DNA of 64,000 nucleotides. Source: Aeromonas sp. RU39B (GTDB lineage: Bacteria; Pseudomonadota; Gammaproteobacteria; Enterobacterales; Aeromonadaceae). Of this stretch, positions 25,279-38,685 are shown piece by piece. Within the stretch, counting starts at the first letter, position 1; the number at the start of each line of letters is the position of its first letter. Location: positions 1-64,000 of the forward strand of contig NZ_FTMJ01000007.1 of assembly GCF_900156095.1 (NCBI RefSeq), given 5' to 3'. The notes below the pieces were generated by a model. The model was not told the origin of the DNA. It searched no databases and saw nothing but the letters and a program-made list of their open reading frames with translations. Made by a program: the position numbers and the translations under genes.

Positions 25279-27237
25279 ATGTACGAAACAAACATGTCGC
25301 GCTGGAAACAGCGAATGGGCCCGTTGTGGCCGGTGGGGGTGTTCGCCCTGACCACCATGCTGGCTCTGTCACTGTTCCGGCTCGGCCTATCCGGCTGGCA
25401 AGCCGAGCGGGTGACTGCAGTGAATGGATGGCTGCCGGTGCTGCTGCAAGGGCTCCGGGTCGATGTGGCGACGGTCTGCTGGTTGTGGGGCATCCCCATG
25501 CTGCTGACGGTCGTGTTGGGTGGGGAGCATCTTATCGGCCGGTTGTGGCGAGCGGTGCTGCGGCTATGGCTGACATTGGGCTGGTGGCTGCTGCTGTTTC
25601 TTGAGATCTCGACCCCTTCATTTATTTCCGAATACGGGTTTCGTCCCAATCGCCTCTATGTGGAGTACCTCATCTATCCGAAAGAGGTGATCTCCATGCT
25701 CTGGAGTGGCCACAAGGGTGAGTTGCTGATCGCGGTGCTGGCTACGGTGGCTCTGCTGGGTAGTGGCTGGTGGTTGTCGGGTCGGGTCACCCGCTCTCTG
25801 GTTATGCCGCGCTGGTACTGGCGCCCGGTGCTGGCGGTGCTGGTGATTGCTCTGGCGGTGATGGGTGGGCGTTCGACACTGGGCCATCGCGCCCTCAATC
25901 CGGCACTGGTGGCGTTTTCCACCGATCCGCTGGTCAATACCCTGCCGCTTAACTCGGGTTATTCGGTGATGTTTGCCTTGAAGCAATTGGGTAATGAAGA
26001 AGATCCATCCCAGTATTATGGCAAGCTACCCTCGGAGCGAGTGATCGCGCTGATGCGTGAAGCCAGCGGCCGCCCTGCCGATGTCTTTGTCTCCCCTGAA
26101 CTGCCTTCCATGAGTCGCAACCAAGCCACCTGGCAGGGTAAGCCGAAGAATCTGGTCATCATACTGCAAGAGAGTCTTGGCGCTCGTTTTGTCGGTAATC
26201 TGGGTGGCCTGCCGCTCACGCCCAATATTGATGCCCTGAGCCGTGAAGGGTGGAATTTCCGCCAGCTTTACGCCACCGGCACCCGTTCGGTGCGTGGGAT
26301 TGAGGCGGTGGTTGCCGGCTTCACGCCGACCCCGGCGCAGGCCGTGGTCAAACTCGACAAGAGCCAGACCGGCTTCTTTACACTGGCCGGGTTGCTGCGT
26401 GAGCACGGCTATGACACCAGCTTCCTCTATGGCGGCGAGAGTCATTTTGACAACATGCGCAGCTTCTTCCTCGGCAACGGATTTGGCCGGGTGGTGGATC
26501 AGAAGGATTTTCGTAACGCAGCTTTTGTCGGCTCCTGGGGGGCCAGTGACGAAGATCTGATGAATAAGGCTAACGAGGAGTTCACTCGCCTGCATGACGA
26601 GGGCAAACCCTTCTTCAGTCTGGTGTTCAGCTCTAGCAACCACGATCCGTTCGAGTTCCCGGATGGTCGTATCGAGCTCTATGAGCAGCCCAAGGCGACC
26701 CGTAATAACGCCGCCAAGTATGCCGATTATGCCGTGGGTCAGTTCTTCAAGGCCGCCCGCGCCGCGCCTTACTGGAAAGATACCCTGTTTTTGGTGATTG
26801 CCGATCATGACAGTCGGGTTGGTGGCGCCGAACTGGTGCCAATCCCGCGTTTCCATATCCCGGGCGTGATTGTCGGTGATGGGGTGCCAGCGCGTCAGGA
26901 CGAGCGGGTAGTGAGCCAGATTGATATGGCGCCGACGCTGCTCTCACTGATGGGGATCAGTGGTGAATATCCCATGCTGGGCCGGGATCTGACCCAGACT
27001 CCGGCCAACTGGCCGGGACGAGCCCTGATGCAGTACGACAAGAATTTTGCCCTGATGGAGGGCAATCAGGTCGTGATTCTGCAACCACAGCAGGCTGCGC
27101 AAGGGTTTACCTATGATCGCGTCGGCGAGCGGCTGGTTGCTGCCGAGCAGAGCAAGGATCTGCAGGAGCGTGCTCTGGGCTGGTCGCTCTGGAGCGGTAT
27201 GGCATACCAGAAGGAGCTGTATCGGCTGGCGCAGTAG
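25279..27237 (+). CDS. LtaS-like membrane sulfatase-fold phosphotransferase
   Basis: A 652-residue inner membrane protein with five N-terminal hydrophobic helices (to about residue 200) and a large periplasmic alkaline-phosphatase-fold domain. Motifs are those of the lipoteichoic acid synthase/phosphoglycerol transferase group: IILQESLGARFVG with the metal-binding Glu near residue 297, the nucleophile Thr in GTRSVRGIEAV near residue 338, SSNHDPFEFP near residue 455, and VIADHDSRVGG near residue 510. In Gram-negatives such proteins transfer phosphoglycerol or phosphoethanolamine to glycans or lipids. The start is uncertain: 25279 or 25294, neither with an ideal ribosome binding site. Confidence 0.85.
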   Translation: MYETNMSRWKQRMGPLWPVGVFALTTMLALSLFRLGLSGWQAERVTAVNGWLPVLLQGLRVDVATVCWLWGIPMLLTVVLGGEHLIGRLWRAVLRLWLTLGWWLLLFLEISTPSFISEYGFRPNRLYVEYLIYPKEVISMLWSGHKGELLIAVLATVALLGSGWWLSGRVTRSLVMPRWYWRPVLAVLVIALAVMGGRSTLGHRALNPALVAFSTDPLVNTLPLNSGYSVMFALKQLGNEEDPSQYYGKLPSERVIALMREASGRPADVFVSPELPSMSRNQATWQGKPKNLVIILQESLGARFVGNLGGLPLTPNIDALSREGWNFRQLYATGTRSVRGIEAVVAGFTPTPAQAVVKLDKSQTGFFTLAGLLREHGYDTSFLYGGESHFDNMRSFFLGNGFGRVVDQKDFRNAAFVGSWGASDEDLMNKANEEFTRLHDEGKPFFSLVFSSSNHDPFEFPDGRIELYEQPKATRNNAAKYADYAVGQFFKAARAAPYWKDTLFLVIADHDSRVGGAELVPIPRFHIPGVIVGDGVPARQDERVVSQIDMAPTLLSLMGISGEYPMLGRDLTQTPANWPGRALMQYDKNFALMEGNQVVILQPQQAAQGFTYDRVGERLVAAEQSKDLQERALGWSLWSGMAYQKELYRLAQ

Positions 27238-27242
27238 GCTGA

Positions 27243-27258
27243 TGTGCGTCAGCTCACA
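27243..27258 (+). promoter_or_regulatory. CRP site upstream of the bgl operon
   Basis: TGTGC-GTCAGC-TCACA, one mismatch from the core TGTGA-N6-TCACA. It lies just after the preceding gene. A GATAAA -10-like element at 27297-27302 puts a start near 27309, about 58 bp from the site centre, close to the usual class I spacing. Fits catabolite control of beta-glucoside use. Confidence 0.72.
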
Positions 27259-27279
27259 CTCTGCAGGTTGCGAGCTTGA

Positions 27280-28236
<957 letters not shown>

Positions 28237-28280
28237 ACCGGGCCGTCTAACGGGTTAATAACAAGGGCGATTCGCCCGCA

Positions 28281-31692
<3,412 letters not shown>

Positions 31693-31711
31693 CGCACAGC
31701 GGATGGTATGG

Positions 31712-31740
31712 CAAAGGAGCCCGTGGGCTCCTTTGTTGTA
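31712..31740. terminator. Bidirectional terminator after bglB
   Basis: CAAAGGAGCCC, GT, GGGCTCCTTTG is a perfect 11-bp stem between convergent genes, with TTGTT on the plus side. Confidence 0.85.
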
Positions 31741-31742
31741 TG

Positions 31743-33155
31743 TCAGGCTTGGGCGGCGGCCAGCCGCACTTCGCCCCGGCGGTAGTGGCAGACCAACATG
31801 GCCACCAGCGCCATCAGGATCAGCTCTAACAGCAGGCAGCCCAACATGGCGTATTGGTAGTGCTGGTCAGAACCGAGCAGGCGGGCAAACAGCGAGCCCA
31901 TCAAGGCGGCACCCAGGCCAGAGGCAATCTGAATGACCGTATTGACCGTGGCGCTGGCGGCGCCAGCCTGAGCCGCTGAGATATTGGTCAGACAGATGCG
32001 ATAGATACTGCCGACGATAAAGGACTGACCAAAGCCAATCAGCATGGTGGCGGGCGCCAGCAGCACAATGCCGACATGCTGCCAGCCCCAATACAGCGTC
32101 AGCATCAACAGCATCAGCCCCGGCATCTGGATGGCGCAGCCCCACAGCAGGAGTCGGGTGCGCGGGATCTGCCCGGCGTGGCGACTGCTCAGCATGGCGC
32201 CAGCAAAATAGCTGAGGCCAAGGGCGATAAAGGCGTTACCAGATTGCAGTGAGCTCAGCCCTACGCCACCTTGCAGGGTGAGCGCCAGCGTAAACATGAA
32301 ACCGCTCCAGCAGGCAAAAAACAGAATGCTGACCAGCAGGCCCAGGCGCAGTGTCGGAATGCGCAGCAAAGAAGGGGGCAGCAGCGGCATCCGGCCGCGC
32401 TGCTCACGGGTGCGGCTCACGATCATCAGCAAGGTCAGGCAGATTGCTGCCAGCAGCAGGATCAGCAGATGTTGCCACAGCGGCATCTCCACGGTCAGTG
32501 GCAGCAGCAGGGAGAAGACAAAACCGGCCAGCAACATGGCGCCCGCCCAATCCACAGAATGCGAATGCTCACTGCGCGTTTCCGGGATGCAGCGCGGTAC
32601 AATCAGCAACAAAATCACCGCCAGCGGCAGGTTGATAAGAAACACGCTGCGCCAGCCCAACCCGGCAATATCGGCCGACACCAGCAACCCACCGCTGACC
32701 TGGCCGATGACAAACGACAGACCGCCGATGGCGCTGTAGTAGCCAACCGCCCGCGAGTGATGCTCTCCGCTCAAAGTGACATGGATGGTGGCGAGCACCT
32801 GGGGAACGATCAGCGCTGCGGTGATCCCCTGAATAGCGCGAGCGACCAGCAGGGTCGTCAGTGTGCTGGCCAAGCCGCAGGCCAATGAGGCGAGGCCGAA
32901 GCCGGCGATACCCAGCATAAATATTTTGCGGCGACCGTAACGATCGCCGAGCAGACTTCCCGGTGCCAGGGCAATGGCAAAGCAGAGACCATAGACAGTG
33001 ACCGTCAGCGCCAGCTGGACCGGGGTGATATGCAAAGAGAGCCCCATCGCATCGAGTGCCACGTTAACGATGGAGAAGTCGATCTGCGGCAGCAACATGC
33101 CGCATAACAATACCCAAAGGCCGGCTTTGCCAAGGGTGGGAGCAGGGGTGTGCAT
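31743..33155 (-). CDS. MFS transporter, DHA2 (14-helix) family
   Basis: A 470-residue transporter with fourteen predicted helices, the EmrB/QacA type. Motif A reads GSLLGDRYGRRKIF near residue 65, and motif C-like glycine-rich segments follow (FVIGQVSGGLLV). Such pumps use the proton gradient to expel drugs or metabolites. It is divergent from an MmyB-type HTH regulator 100 bp away, a common regulator-pump pair. A strong AT-rich divergent region lies between them. The substrate is unknown. Confidence 0.88.
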   Translation of the reverse strand: MHTPAPTLGKAGLWVLLCGMLLPQIDFSIVNVALDAMGLSLHITPVQLALTVTVYGLCFAIALAPGSLLGDRYGRRKIFMLGIAGFGLASLACGLASTLTTLLVARAIQGITAALIVPQVLATIHVTLSGEHHSRAVGYYSAIGGLSFVIGQVSGGLLVSADIAGLGWRSVFLINLPLAVILLLIVPRCIPETRSEHSHSVDWAGAMLLAGFVFSLLLPLTVEMPLWQHLLILLLAAICLTLLMIVSRTREQRGRMPLLPPSLLRIPTLRLGLLVSILFFACWSGFMFTLALTLQGGVGLSSLQSGNAFIALGLSYFAGAMLSSRHAGQIPRTRLLLWGCAIQMPGLMLLMLTLYWGWQHVGIVLLAPATMLIGFGQSFIVGSIYRICLTNISAAQAGAASATVNTVIQIASGLGAALMGSLFARLLGSDQHYQYAMLGCLLLELILMALVAMLVCHYRRGEVRLAAAQA

Positions 33156-33255
33156 GGTTCAACTCCACAAAGAATCAGGAGTGCACTGTAGAAAGGGCTT
33201 GAGGGTGGTACAAGAATCTGACTAGCCTAGGATAAATTGTGACAGGAATCGCGAA

Positions 33256-34146
33256 ATGGTCGCTTATCTCACGCCTTCCCCCTATCCCGATGACGTGTTG
33301 CCAGATGATGAAGCGTCACGCCGGCTGGCGCTGGGCGCTTTCTTGCGGGCGCGCCGCGAAAGCCTCGACCCTGTCCGGCTTGGCGTGATCAGCTCAGGCC
33401 GGCGCCGCACCCCCGGTCTGCGCCGTGACGATGTGGCGCAGATGGCCGATATCAGCGTGACCTGGTACACCCGCCTTGAGCAGGGGCAACCGATCCGCGT
33501 GTCACCCAAGGTCATGAGTGGCATTGCCTCGGCACTGCAGTGCAGTGATACCGAAACCCAGCACCTGTTTACGTTGGCAGGATTGGGGCAGATGTCGCCG
33601 CGTCAGCAGTACAGTTGCCAGCAAGCCACGTTTGCCATGCAGAGCATTCTCGATCACCTCGACCCTCTGCCCGCCCTGCTGCAGACGGCACGGTTTGATA
33701 TCGTGGCGTGCAATCGCGCCTATGACCGGCTGCTGGGATTATCGGTGATGAGCCTGCCACCTGAAGAGCGCAACTGCCTGTTGCAAGCCCTGACCAATCC
33801 GGTATGGCGTGCCCGGCTGGTGGACTGGTCGCAGATGATTCCCCAATGGGCGGCGCTCTATCGCACTGCCATGGCCGAGCACCTCGACGAACCGGTGTGG
33901 CAGCAGCAGTTGCAACGCTATTTTGATGCCAGTCCCGAGTTTCAGCAGATCTGGCAGCGCCAGGAGGTGCTCGGGTTTGAAAACCGCATCAAGCGCTTCG
34001 ATCTGCCCGGTATCGGCATCGTTGCGCTGCAGCAGACCAACTGGTGGTCTGCGCCGCGTAACGGCAACCGTATGCTGGTCTACTCCCCGGTGGATGCCGC
34101 GGGCGAGCTGGCTTTGCAGCAATTGGCAAGGCCGTCTGACGATTAG
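33256..34146 (+). CDS. XRE-family regulator with MmyB-like ligand domain
   Basis: A 296-residue regulator. Residues about 25-100 form the XRE helix-turn-helix (LGAFLRARRESLDP, GLRRDDVAQMADISVTWYTRLEQGQ). The remainder is the MmyB-like C-terminal domain (DIVACNRAYDRLLG near residue 150; NCLLQALTNPVWR), which often binds small hydrophobic molecules. CAGGA ribosome binding site. Divergent from the DHA2 pump, so it probably controls that gene and itself. Confidence 0.9.
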   Translation: MVAYLTPSPYPDDVLPDDEASRRLALGAFLRARRESLDPVRLGVISSGRRRTPGLRRDDVAQMADISVTWYTRLEQGQPIRVSPKVMSGIASALQCSDTETQHLFTLAGLGQMSPRQQYSCQQATFAMQSILDHLDPLPALLQTARFDIVACNRAYDRLLGLSVMSLPPEERNCLLQALTNPVWRARLVDWSQMIPQWAALYRTAMAEHLDEPVWQQQLQRYFDASPEFQQIWQRQEVLGFENRIKRFDLPGIGIVALQQTNWWSAPRNGNRMLVYSPVDAAGELALQQLARPSDD

Positions 34147-34192
34147 GATGGGTGCGGGAGGTTGTTTGCTGCCGCCCTTCCTTGCCATAATC

Positions 34193-34213
34193 GTTATGAG
34201 AAAAAATCATAAC
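34193..34213. promoter_or_regulatory. Candidate LysR-type operator
   Basis: GTTATGA-N7-TCATAAC, a 21-bp interrupted palindrome ending ten bases before the ATG of the following LysR gene. It contains T-N11-A spacings. It may serve autoregulation; its place near the ribosome binding site fits repression. Inference. Confidence 0.45.
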
Positions 34214-34223
34214 CGGAACTCTC

Positions 34224-35108
34224 ATGACCAAGCGCCTCCCGCCTCTTAATGCCCTGCACGCTTTTGTGGTGACGGCCCGCCATCTGAATTTGACGCGGGC
34301 GGCCGAGGAGCTGTGCGTGACGCAAGGGGCGGTCAGTCGGCAGATCGCCACGCTGGAGGGGTTTCTCGGCTTTCCCCTGTTTCAGCGCCATGCCCGCGGC
34401 CTTAATCTGACCGAGCGCGGCAGTGATCTGCTGCCGGAGGTGGAAGGGGCGTTTGATCAACTGCTGCGCGCCACCCAGCGGGCCACGCTGGAAAACGGCA
34501 CCCTGACGCTCAAGGCGCCCACCTGCGCCATGCGCTGGCTGGTACCGCAACTGCTGCATCTGGAGCAGTTGCACCCCGAACTGGAGGTGGCGTTGACCAC
34601 CACCACCGGCCATGGCATCGATTTTAAGAGCGAACCGTTTGATGCGGCCGTAGTGTTTGTGGCCGATGGCCAGCCGCCGGCAGGTGGAATCCGGCTGTTT
34701 GATGAGCGCATCGCCCCGGTGCTGGCTCCATCTTTAAGCGAGCGACTGGGCCCTTTGACCGATGCTCACACTCTGCCTAATCAAACCTTCCTGCACCCGA
34801 CTCGCGATCGCCGCGACTGGCTGTTGTGGCTCTCTGCGACTGGCCGGGACAGTGTGGAGATGCGCAAACACCAGCATTTCGACACCATGGATCTGGCCAT
34901 CAGCGCTGCGATTCAAGGTTTTGGGATTGCCATGGCTGACGTGCTGCTGGTGGCCGAGGATGTACGGATGGGGCGCCTGGTGATGCCTTATGACGAGCCG
35001 GTAGCAACCGGGGCGGCCTACTATCTGTTGCACCGCCCCGCCAGCAGCAAGCAGGGCCTGCTAGAGACCCTGACCGGCTGGTTTACCGACGCTGTGCCAG
35101 CGCGCTGA
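34224..35108 (+). CDS. LysR-family regulator, GcvA-like
   Basis: A 294-residue LTTR. The N-terminal winged helix reads ALHAFVVTARHLNLTRAAEE with VTQGAVSRQIATLE, characteristic of the GcvA/AmpR branch, followed by a two-lobed co-inducer domain. Its 3' end overlaps the convergent hcxA-like gene by 26 bp. The adjacent minus-strand block of amino-acid and hydroxy-acid genes is the most likely target, but no divergent promoter is shared, so this is inference. Confidence 0.87.
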   Translation: MTKRLPPLNALHAFVVTARHLNLTRAAEELCVTQGAVSRQIATLEGFLGFPLFQRHARGLNLTERGSDLLPEVEGAFDQLLRATQRATLENGTLTLKAPTCAMRWLVPQLLHLEQLHPELEVALTTTTGHGIDFKSEPFDAAVVFVADGQPPAGGIRLFDERIAPVLAPSLSERLGPLTDAHTLPNQTFLHPTRDRRDWLLWLSATGRDSVEMRKHQHFDTMDLAISAAIQGFGIAMADVLLVAEDVRMGRLVMPYDEPVATGAAYYLLHRPASSKQGLLETLTGWFTDAVPAR

Positions 35109-36153
35109 CCCGCTGCATGGCGGCGATCAGTGCCTCGGCGCTGACCGCGGCCGGCATATTGCCCATGTCTGGCGTCGCGCAGGCCGCATCGGCCACCACC
35201 TTCAATTCAGCGGCATCGAGCGATGCAATCTCATCGAGTGCGACCGGCACCTGACAATCGCGTGCCAGCGCAATCGCCTCGGCAATCTCGTCATCACTGC
35301 GCTGCTCCAGCGCCAACAGGCAGAGGTTGCCAAATCCCACCAACAAGCCGTGACCAAATTCGCGGGTTTTATCCAGCGCGGTAAAGCCGTCGAAGATGGC
35401 GTGCGCCGCCGCGACGTGATCGCCAACGCCCATGATCGAGGTAAATCCGGCGTAGAGGAAAATCGCGTCCATCACCTGCTCGAGAGCAAAGCCGGGTTGG
35501 CCAGTGGTCACTTCGGCGCAGGCCTCTTTACCGTGGCGGGCAATCAGCTGATAGCAGAGCTGACCGTTGAGATAGGCGGCCATATTGACGCTCAGGGTCG
35601 GCTGGCCGCCCGAGATGGCGCGGTACTCATAGAGCTTGGCCAGGGTATCGCCCAGACCCGCCGCCAGCCAGCGCACCGGCGCGGTGGCGATCAGTGCCGG
35701 GTCGAGGATCACTGCATCCGGCGCCTTGGCCAGCTTGTGCAGACCCACATAGTGGCCCTGCTCGTCATAGATGACCGACACCGCCGACACGGCGGCGCAG
35801 GTGGCGGCCAGCGTTGGCAGCATCACCACCGGCAGACCGGCCAGCTCGGCCACCACTTTGGCGGTGTCGAGCGCCTTGCCACCGCCCACCCCAAGTAGCA
35901 CGTCAGCGCCGCTGGCCTTCACCTGCTCGGTCAGAGCGTGGATGGCGGCCCAGGTGACATCACGGCCATAGTGAGCACGCGCTACAACTTTTTCAGCCAG
36001 CTGCCCGCTTAACCAGGATTCGGCGGCGGCCAGCGCCTTCACGCCGCCCAGTACAAATACGCGCTCGCCCAAGCGGGCTACACAGCTGGCAATCTCGTTG
36101 CCGGCACCGGCGCCACGCACCAGATGGGCAGGGAAAGAGAGAGTATGCGGCAT
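35083..36153 (-). CDS. Iron-type alcohol dehydrogenase, HcxA/YbdH-like hydroxycarboxylate dehydrogenase
   Basis: A 356-residue GldA-type metal-dependent dehydrogenase. The dinucleotide site is GVGGGKALDTAK near residue 90. Metal ligands are expected in GDHVAAAHAI near residue 248 and REFGHGLLVGFG near residue 269. E. coli HcxA (YbdH, 362 residues) reduces 2-oxo acids such as 2-oxobutanoate, and lies next to ybdL there. A ybdL-like gene occurs in this same block, which supports the assignment. Start at 36153 chosen for the AAGGAG seven bases upstream. Last gene of the minus-strand run. Confidence 0.8.
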   Translation of the reverse strand: MPHTLSFPAHLVRGAGAGNEIASCVARLGERVFVLGGVKALAAAESWLSGQLAEKVVARAHYGRDVTWAAIHALTEQVKASGADVLLGVGGGKALDTAKVVAELAGLPVVMLPTLAATCAAVSAVSVIYDEQGHYVGLHKLAKAPDAVILDPALIATAPVRWLAAGLGDTLAKLYEYRAISGGQPTLSVNMAAYLNGQLCYQLIARHGKEACAEVTTGQPGFALEQVMDAIFLYAGFTSIMGVGDHVAAAHAIFDGFTALDKTREFGHGLLVGFGNLCLLALEQRSDDEIAEAIALARDCQVPVALDEIASLDAAELKVVADAACATPDMGNMPAAVSAEALIAAMQRVSALAQRR

Positions 36154-36183
36154 GAAAACTCCTTGGATAGTTAACGCCAACGG

Positions 36184-37116
36184 TTAACGCAAAACGGGGT
36201 GAAAACTGCGCAACCTGGCGCAGCTGTGGGCAAACGCCTGCTGTTCGCGCTCATCCAGCGGCAGCGGCAGGATCTCGACCACGCCGCGCCGTCCAATCAG
36301 GCAGGGCACGCTGGCATAGACCTGCTGCTCGCCATAGTGACCCTCGAGCGCCACCGAGCAGGGCAAAATGCGCTGCTCGTCGTGCAAGATCGCCAGTGCC
36401 AGCTCGGCGGTGGCGGCGCCAATACCAAACTCGGTGGCGCCTTTACCCAGCACAATCTGCCAGCCGGCGCCGATCACTTCACGCTCGATGGCGGCGCGAT
36501 CGAGGTGGCCGAAGCGCTCGGGCAGACGCTGCACCAGCTCGGTCAGCGGCATGCCCATCAGGGTGACGCTGCTCCAGGCGATCAATTGGCTGTCGCCATG
36601 CTCGCCAAGGCAATAGGCCTGAATACTCTGCGGCGCTACGCCGGTTTCACGGGCCAGCGCCGCGCGCAGCCTCGCCGAGTCGAGCAAGGTGCCGGTGCCA
36701 AGCACGGTGCAGCCGCTGTGCTTGGCCAGATACCAGGCAATCACGTCGCATGGATTGGTGATCGCAATCAGCAGGCCACGATAATCGACCGACTTAAGCC
36801 CGGTGATGATGCTGTCCATCACCGCCAGATTGTCGTTGAGCTCTTCGAGGCGATCTTCGCGAAACAGCGGGCCGCTGGCACTGACCACCACGATGTCGGC
36901 ATCGGCCAGATCCTGATAATCCCCCACCGTTACCTGCACTGGATGACGGTTGAAGGCGGCACTGTCGTTAAGATCCTGGGCGTGAGCTGCCACCTTGGTC
37001 GCATCGGTGTCGAGCAGGATCAGCTGGTCGCACACCTGACGGCTGATAAGTTGGCTGGCGACGTGTGCGCCGACGTGACCGACCCCGATCACGCCCATTT
37101 TGCGTGGAGTGCGCAT
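36184..37116 (-). CDS. L-2-hydroxyacid dehydrogenase (lactate/hydroxyisocaproate dehydrogenase family)
   Basis: A 310-residue NAD-dependent dehydrogenase of the lactate/malate family. The Rossmann start is MGVIGVGHVGAHVASQLI, the dinucleotide acidic residue is in LILLDTDATK, and the catalytic histidine is in CLGEHGDSQL near residue 180; NPCDVIAW holds the conserved Asn. The spacing and the family's substrate loop resemble L-hydroxyisocaproate dehydrogenases more than pyruvate-specific LDH, but this is tentative. It is 30 bp upstream of an HcxA-like enzyme of a different fold. AAGGA precedes the ATG. Confidence 0.82.
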   Translation of the reverse strand: MRTPRKMGVIGVGHVGAHVASQLISRQVCDQLILLDTDATKVAAHAQDLNDSAAFNRHPVQVTVGDYQDLADADIVVVSASGPLFREDRLEELNDNLAVMDSIITGLKSVDYRGLLIAITNPCDVIAWYLAKHSGCTVLGTGTLLDSARLRAALARETGVAPQSIQAYCLGEHGDSQLIAWSSVTLMGMPLTELVQRLPERFGHLDRAAIEREVIGAGWQIVLGKGATEFGIGAATAELALAILHDEQRILPCSVALEGHYGEQQVYASVPCLIGRRGVVEILPLPLDEREQQAFAHSCARLRSFHPVLR

Positions 37117-37176
37117 TGCGATGTCCTTGTGGCGCGGCAGAGCGGTCTGCCGCGTCGGGGATGAAGTGAACCGGTA

Positions 37177-37953
37177 TTACTTGAGCGAGCCGGAGAGAAA
37201 CTGGCGCAGACGGTCGCTGCGCGGATCGCCAAACAGTTGCTCCGGGCTACCCTCTTCCTCAACCAGCCCCTGATGCAGAAACATCACGTGGTTGGATACA
37301 TGGCGGGCAAAGCCCATTTCGTGGGTCACCACAATCATGGTGGTGCCCTCTTCGGCGAGTTGCTGCATGATCTTCAACACTTCGCCGACCAGCTCGGGAT
37401 CGAGTGCCGAGGTGGGCTCGTCAAACAGCAGCACCTCGGGCTCCATGGCCAAAGCGCGGGCGATCGACACCCGCTGCTGCTGGCCACCCGAGAGGTGAGC
37501 CGGATAGGCTTGCCGGGCGCGAGCATCGATCCCCACTTTTTCCAGACAGCGCAGGGCACGGGCTTGTGCCTCTTCGCGGCTGATCCCCAGCACATGCACC
37601 GGCGCGGCGATCACGTTCTCCAGCACGTTCATGTGGCTCCACAGATTGAAGTGCTGGAACACCATGGTCAGCCGGGTACGCAGCAGTTGCAGCTGCTTGC
37701 GATCGAACACCCGCAACTGACCATCTGTCGGATCACGCACCATGCGGATCTCGTCGCCGTTCATGTAGATCGAGCCCTCGGTGGGCTTTTCCAGAAAGTT
37801 CATGCAGCGCAGGAAGGTGCTTTTGCCCGAGCCGGACGAGCCGATGATGCTGATCACATCGCCAGCATGAGCCGCCAGCGACACGCCTTTGAGAACCTCG
37901 TGCTGACCGTAATATTTGTGCAGCTCTTTGACTTCGAGTTTGGTATTGCTCAT
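37177..37953 (-). CDS. Polar amino acid ABC transporter, ATPase (HisP/GlnQ type)
   Basis: A 258-residue ABC ATPase: Walker [12 protein letters not shown] near residue 35, Q-loop VFQHFNLW, signature [15 protein letters not shown] near residue 160, Walker [15 protein letters not shown] near residue 180, and the switch histidine in VVTHEMGFA. The ~10-residue insertion after Walker A ([19 protein letters not shown]) is typical of HisP. It energises the two permeases encoded directly upstream. The substrate class is polar or basic amino acids by family. Confidence 0.93.
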   Translation of the reverse strand: MSNTKLEVKELHKYYGQHEVLKGVSLAAHAGDVISIIGSSGSGKSTFLRCMNFLEKPTEGSIYMNGDEIRMVRDPTDGQLRVFDRKQLQLLRTRLTMVFQHFNLWSHMNVLENVIAAPVHVLGISREEAQARALRCLEKVGIDARARQAYPAHLSGGQQQRVSIARALAMEPEVLLFDEPTSALDPELVGEVLKIMQQLAEEGTTMIVVTHEMGFARHVSNHVMFLHQGLVEEEGSPEQLFGDPRSDRLRQFLSGSLK

Positions 37954-37965
37954 GAATTCAACCTG

Positions 37966-38685
37966 TTACGAATGGGCAGCGACGGGTTTAAGGTGCTTGA
38001 GCCAGCGCCGCTCGGCGTGTCTGAACAGCGCCACCAGCAAAAACGAGATCACCAGATAGAGCACGGCCGCAATGCCGAAAGCATGGAACGACAAATAGGT
38101 GGCGGCGTTGATATCGCGGGCAATCTTGAGAATGTCCGGCACCGTGGCGCTAAAGGCGAGCGAGGTGGCGTGCAGCATCAGGATCACCTCGTTGCTGTAG
38201 GCCGGCAGCGCCCGGCGCAGGGCCGACGGCAGAATGATGGTGCGATAGAGCTTCCAGCCGGAAAAGCCATAAGCCCGGGCCGCCTCCACCTCGCCATAGG
38301 CGGTGTCACGGATGGCGCCAGCGAAGATCTCGGTGGTGTAGGCACAGGTGTTGAGCACCAGCGCCAGCAGGGTGCAGTTGTAGCCGCTTTTGAAGAACCA
38401 GTTCAGAAAGTCGGTAGCGCGCACAAACTCCAGGGTGTAGACCCCGGTGTAGAACACCAGCAGCTGCACATAGAGCGGGGTGCCGCGAAACACATAGGAG
38501 AACAGCCACACCGGCCAGCGGTAGCGCTTCTTCGCAGAGACCCGCGCCATCGCCAGCGGGATAGAGAGGCAGAAGCCGATACCGATCGACGCGACCAGCA
38601 GCCACAAGGTGACCGCCACGCCGGTAAAGCGGTAGCCGTCGCTCCACAGCAATGACTTGCCGTACTCTTGCAAAATCTCGATCAC
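37966..38685 (-). CDS. Amino acid ABC transporter permease (HisM type)
   Basis: A 239-residue inner membrane permease with five hydrophobic helices and the EAA motif EVEAARAYGFSGWKLYRTIILP near residue 150 that docks on the ATPase (cut to its opening EVEAARAYG). The gene starts with GTG at 38685 in a GTGA overlap with the preceding permease; GGAGG lies upstream. A longer reading frame crosses the upstream gene out of frame and is not used. Forms a heterodimer with the HisQ-type subunit. Confidence 0.92.
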   Translation of the reverse strand: MIEILQEYGKSLLWSDGYRFTGVAVTLWLLVASIGIGFCLSIPLAMARVSAKKRYRWPVWLFSYVFRGTPLYVQLLVFYTGVYTLEFVRATDFLNWFFKSGYNCTLLALVLNTCAYTTEIFAGAIRDTAYGEVEAARAYGFSGWKLYRTIILPSALRRALPAYSNEVILMLHATSLAFSATVPDILKIARDINAATYLSFHAFGIAAVLYLVISFLLVALFRHAERRWLKHLKPVAAHS

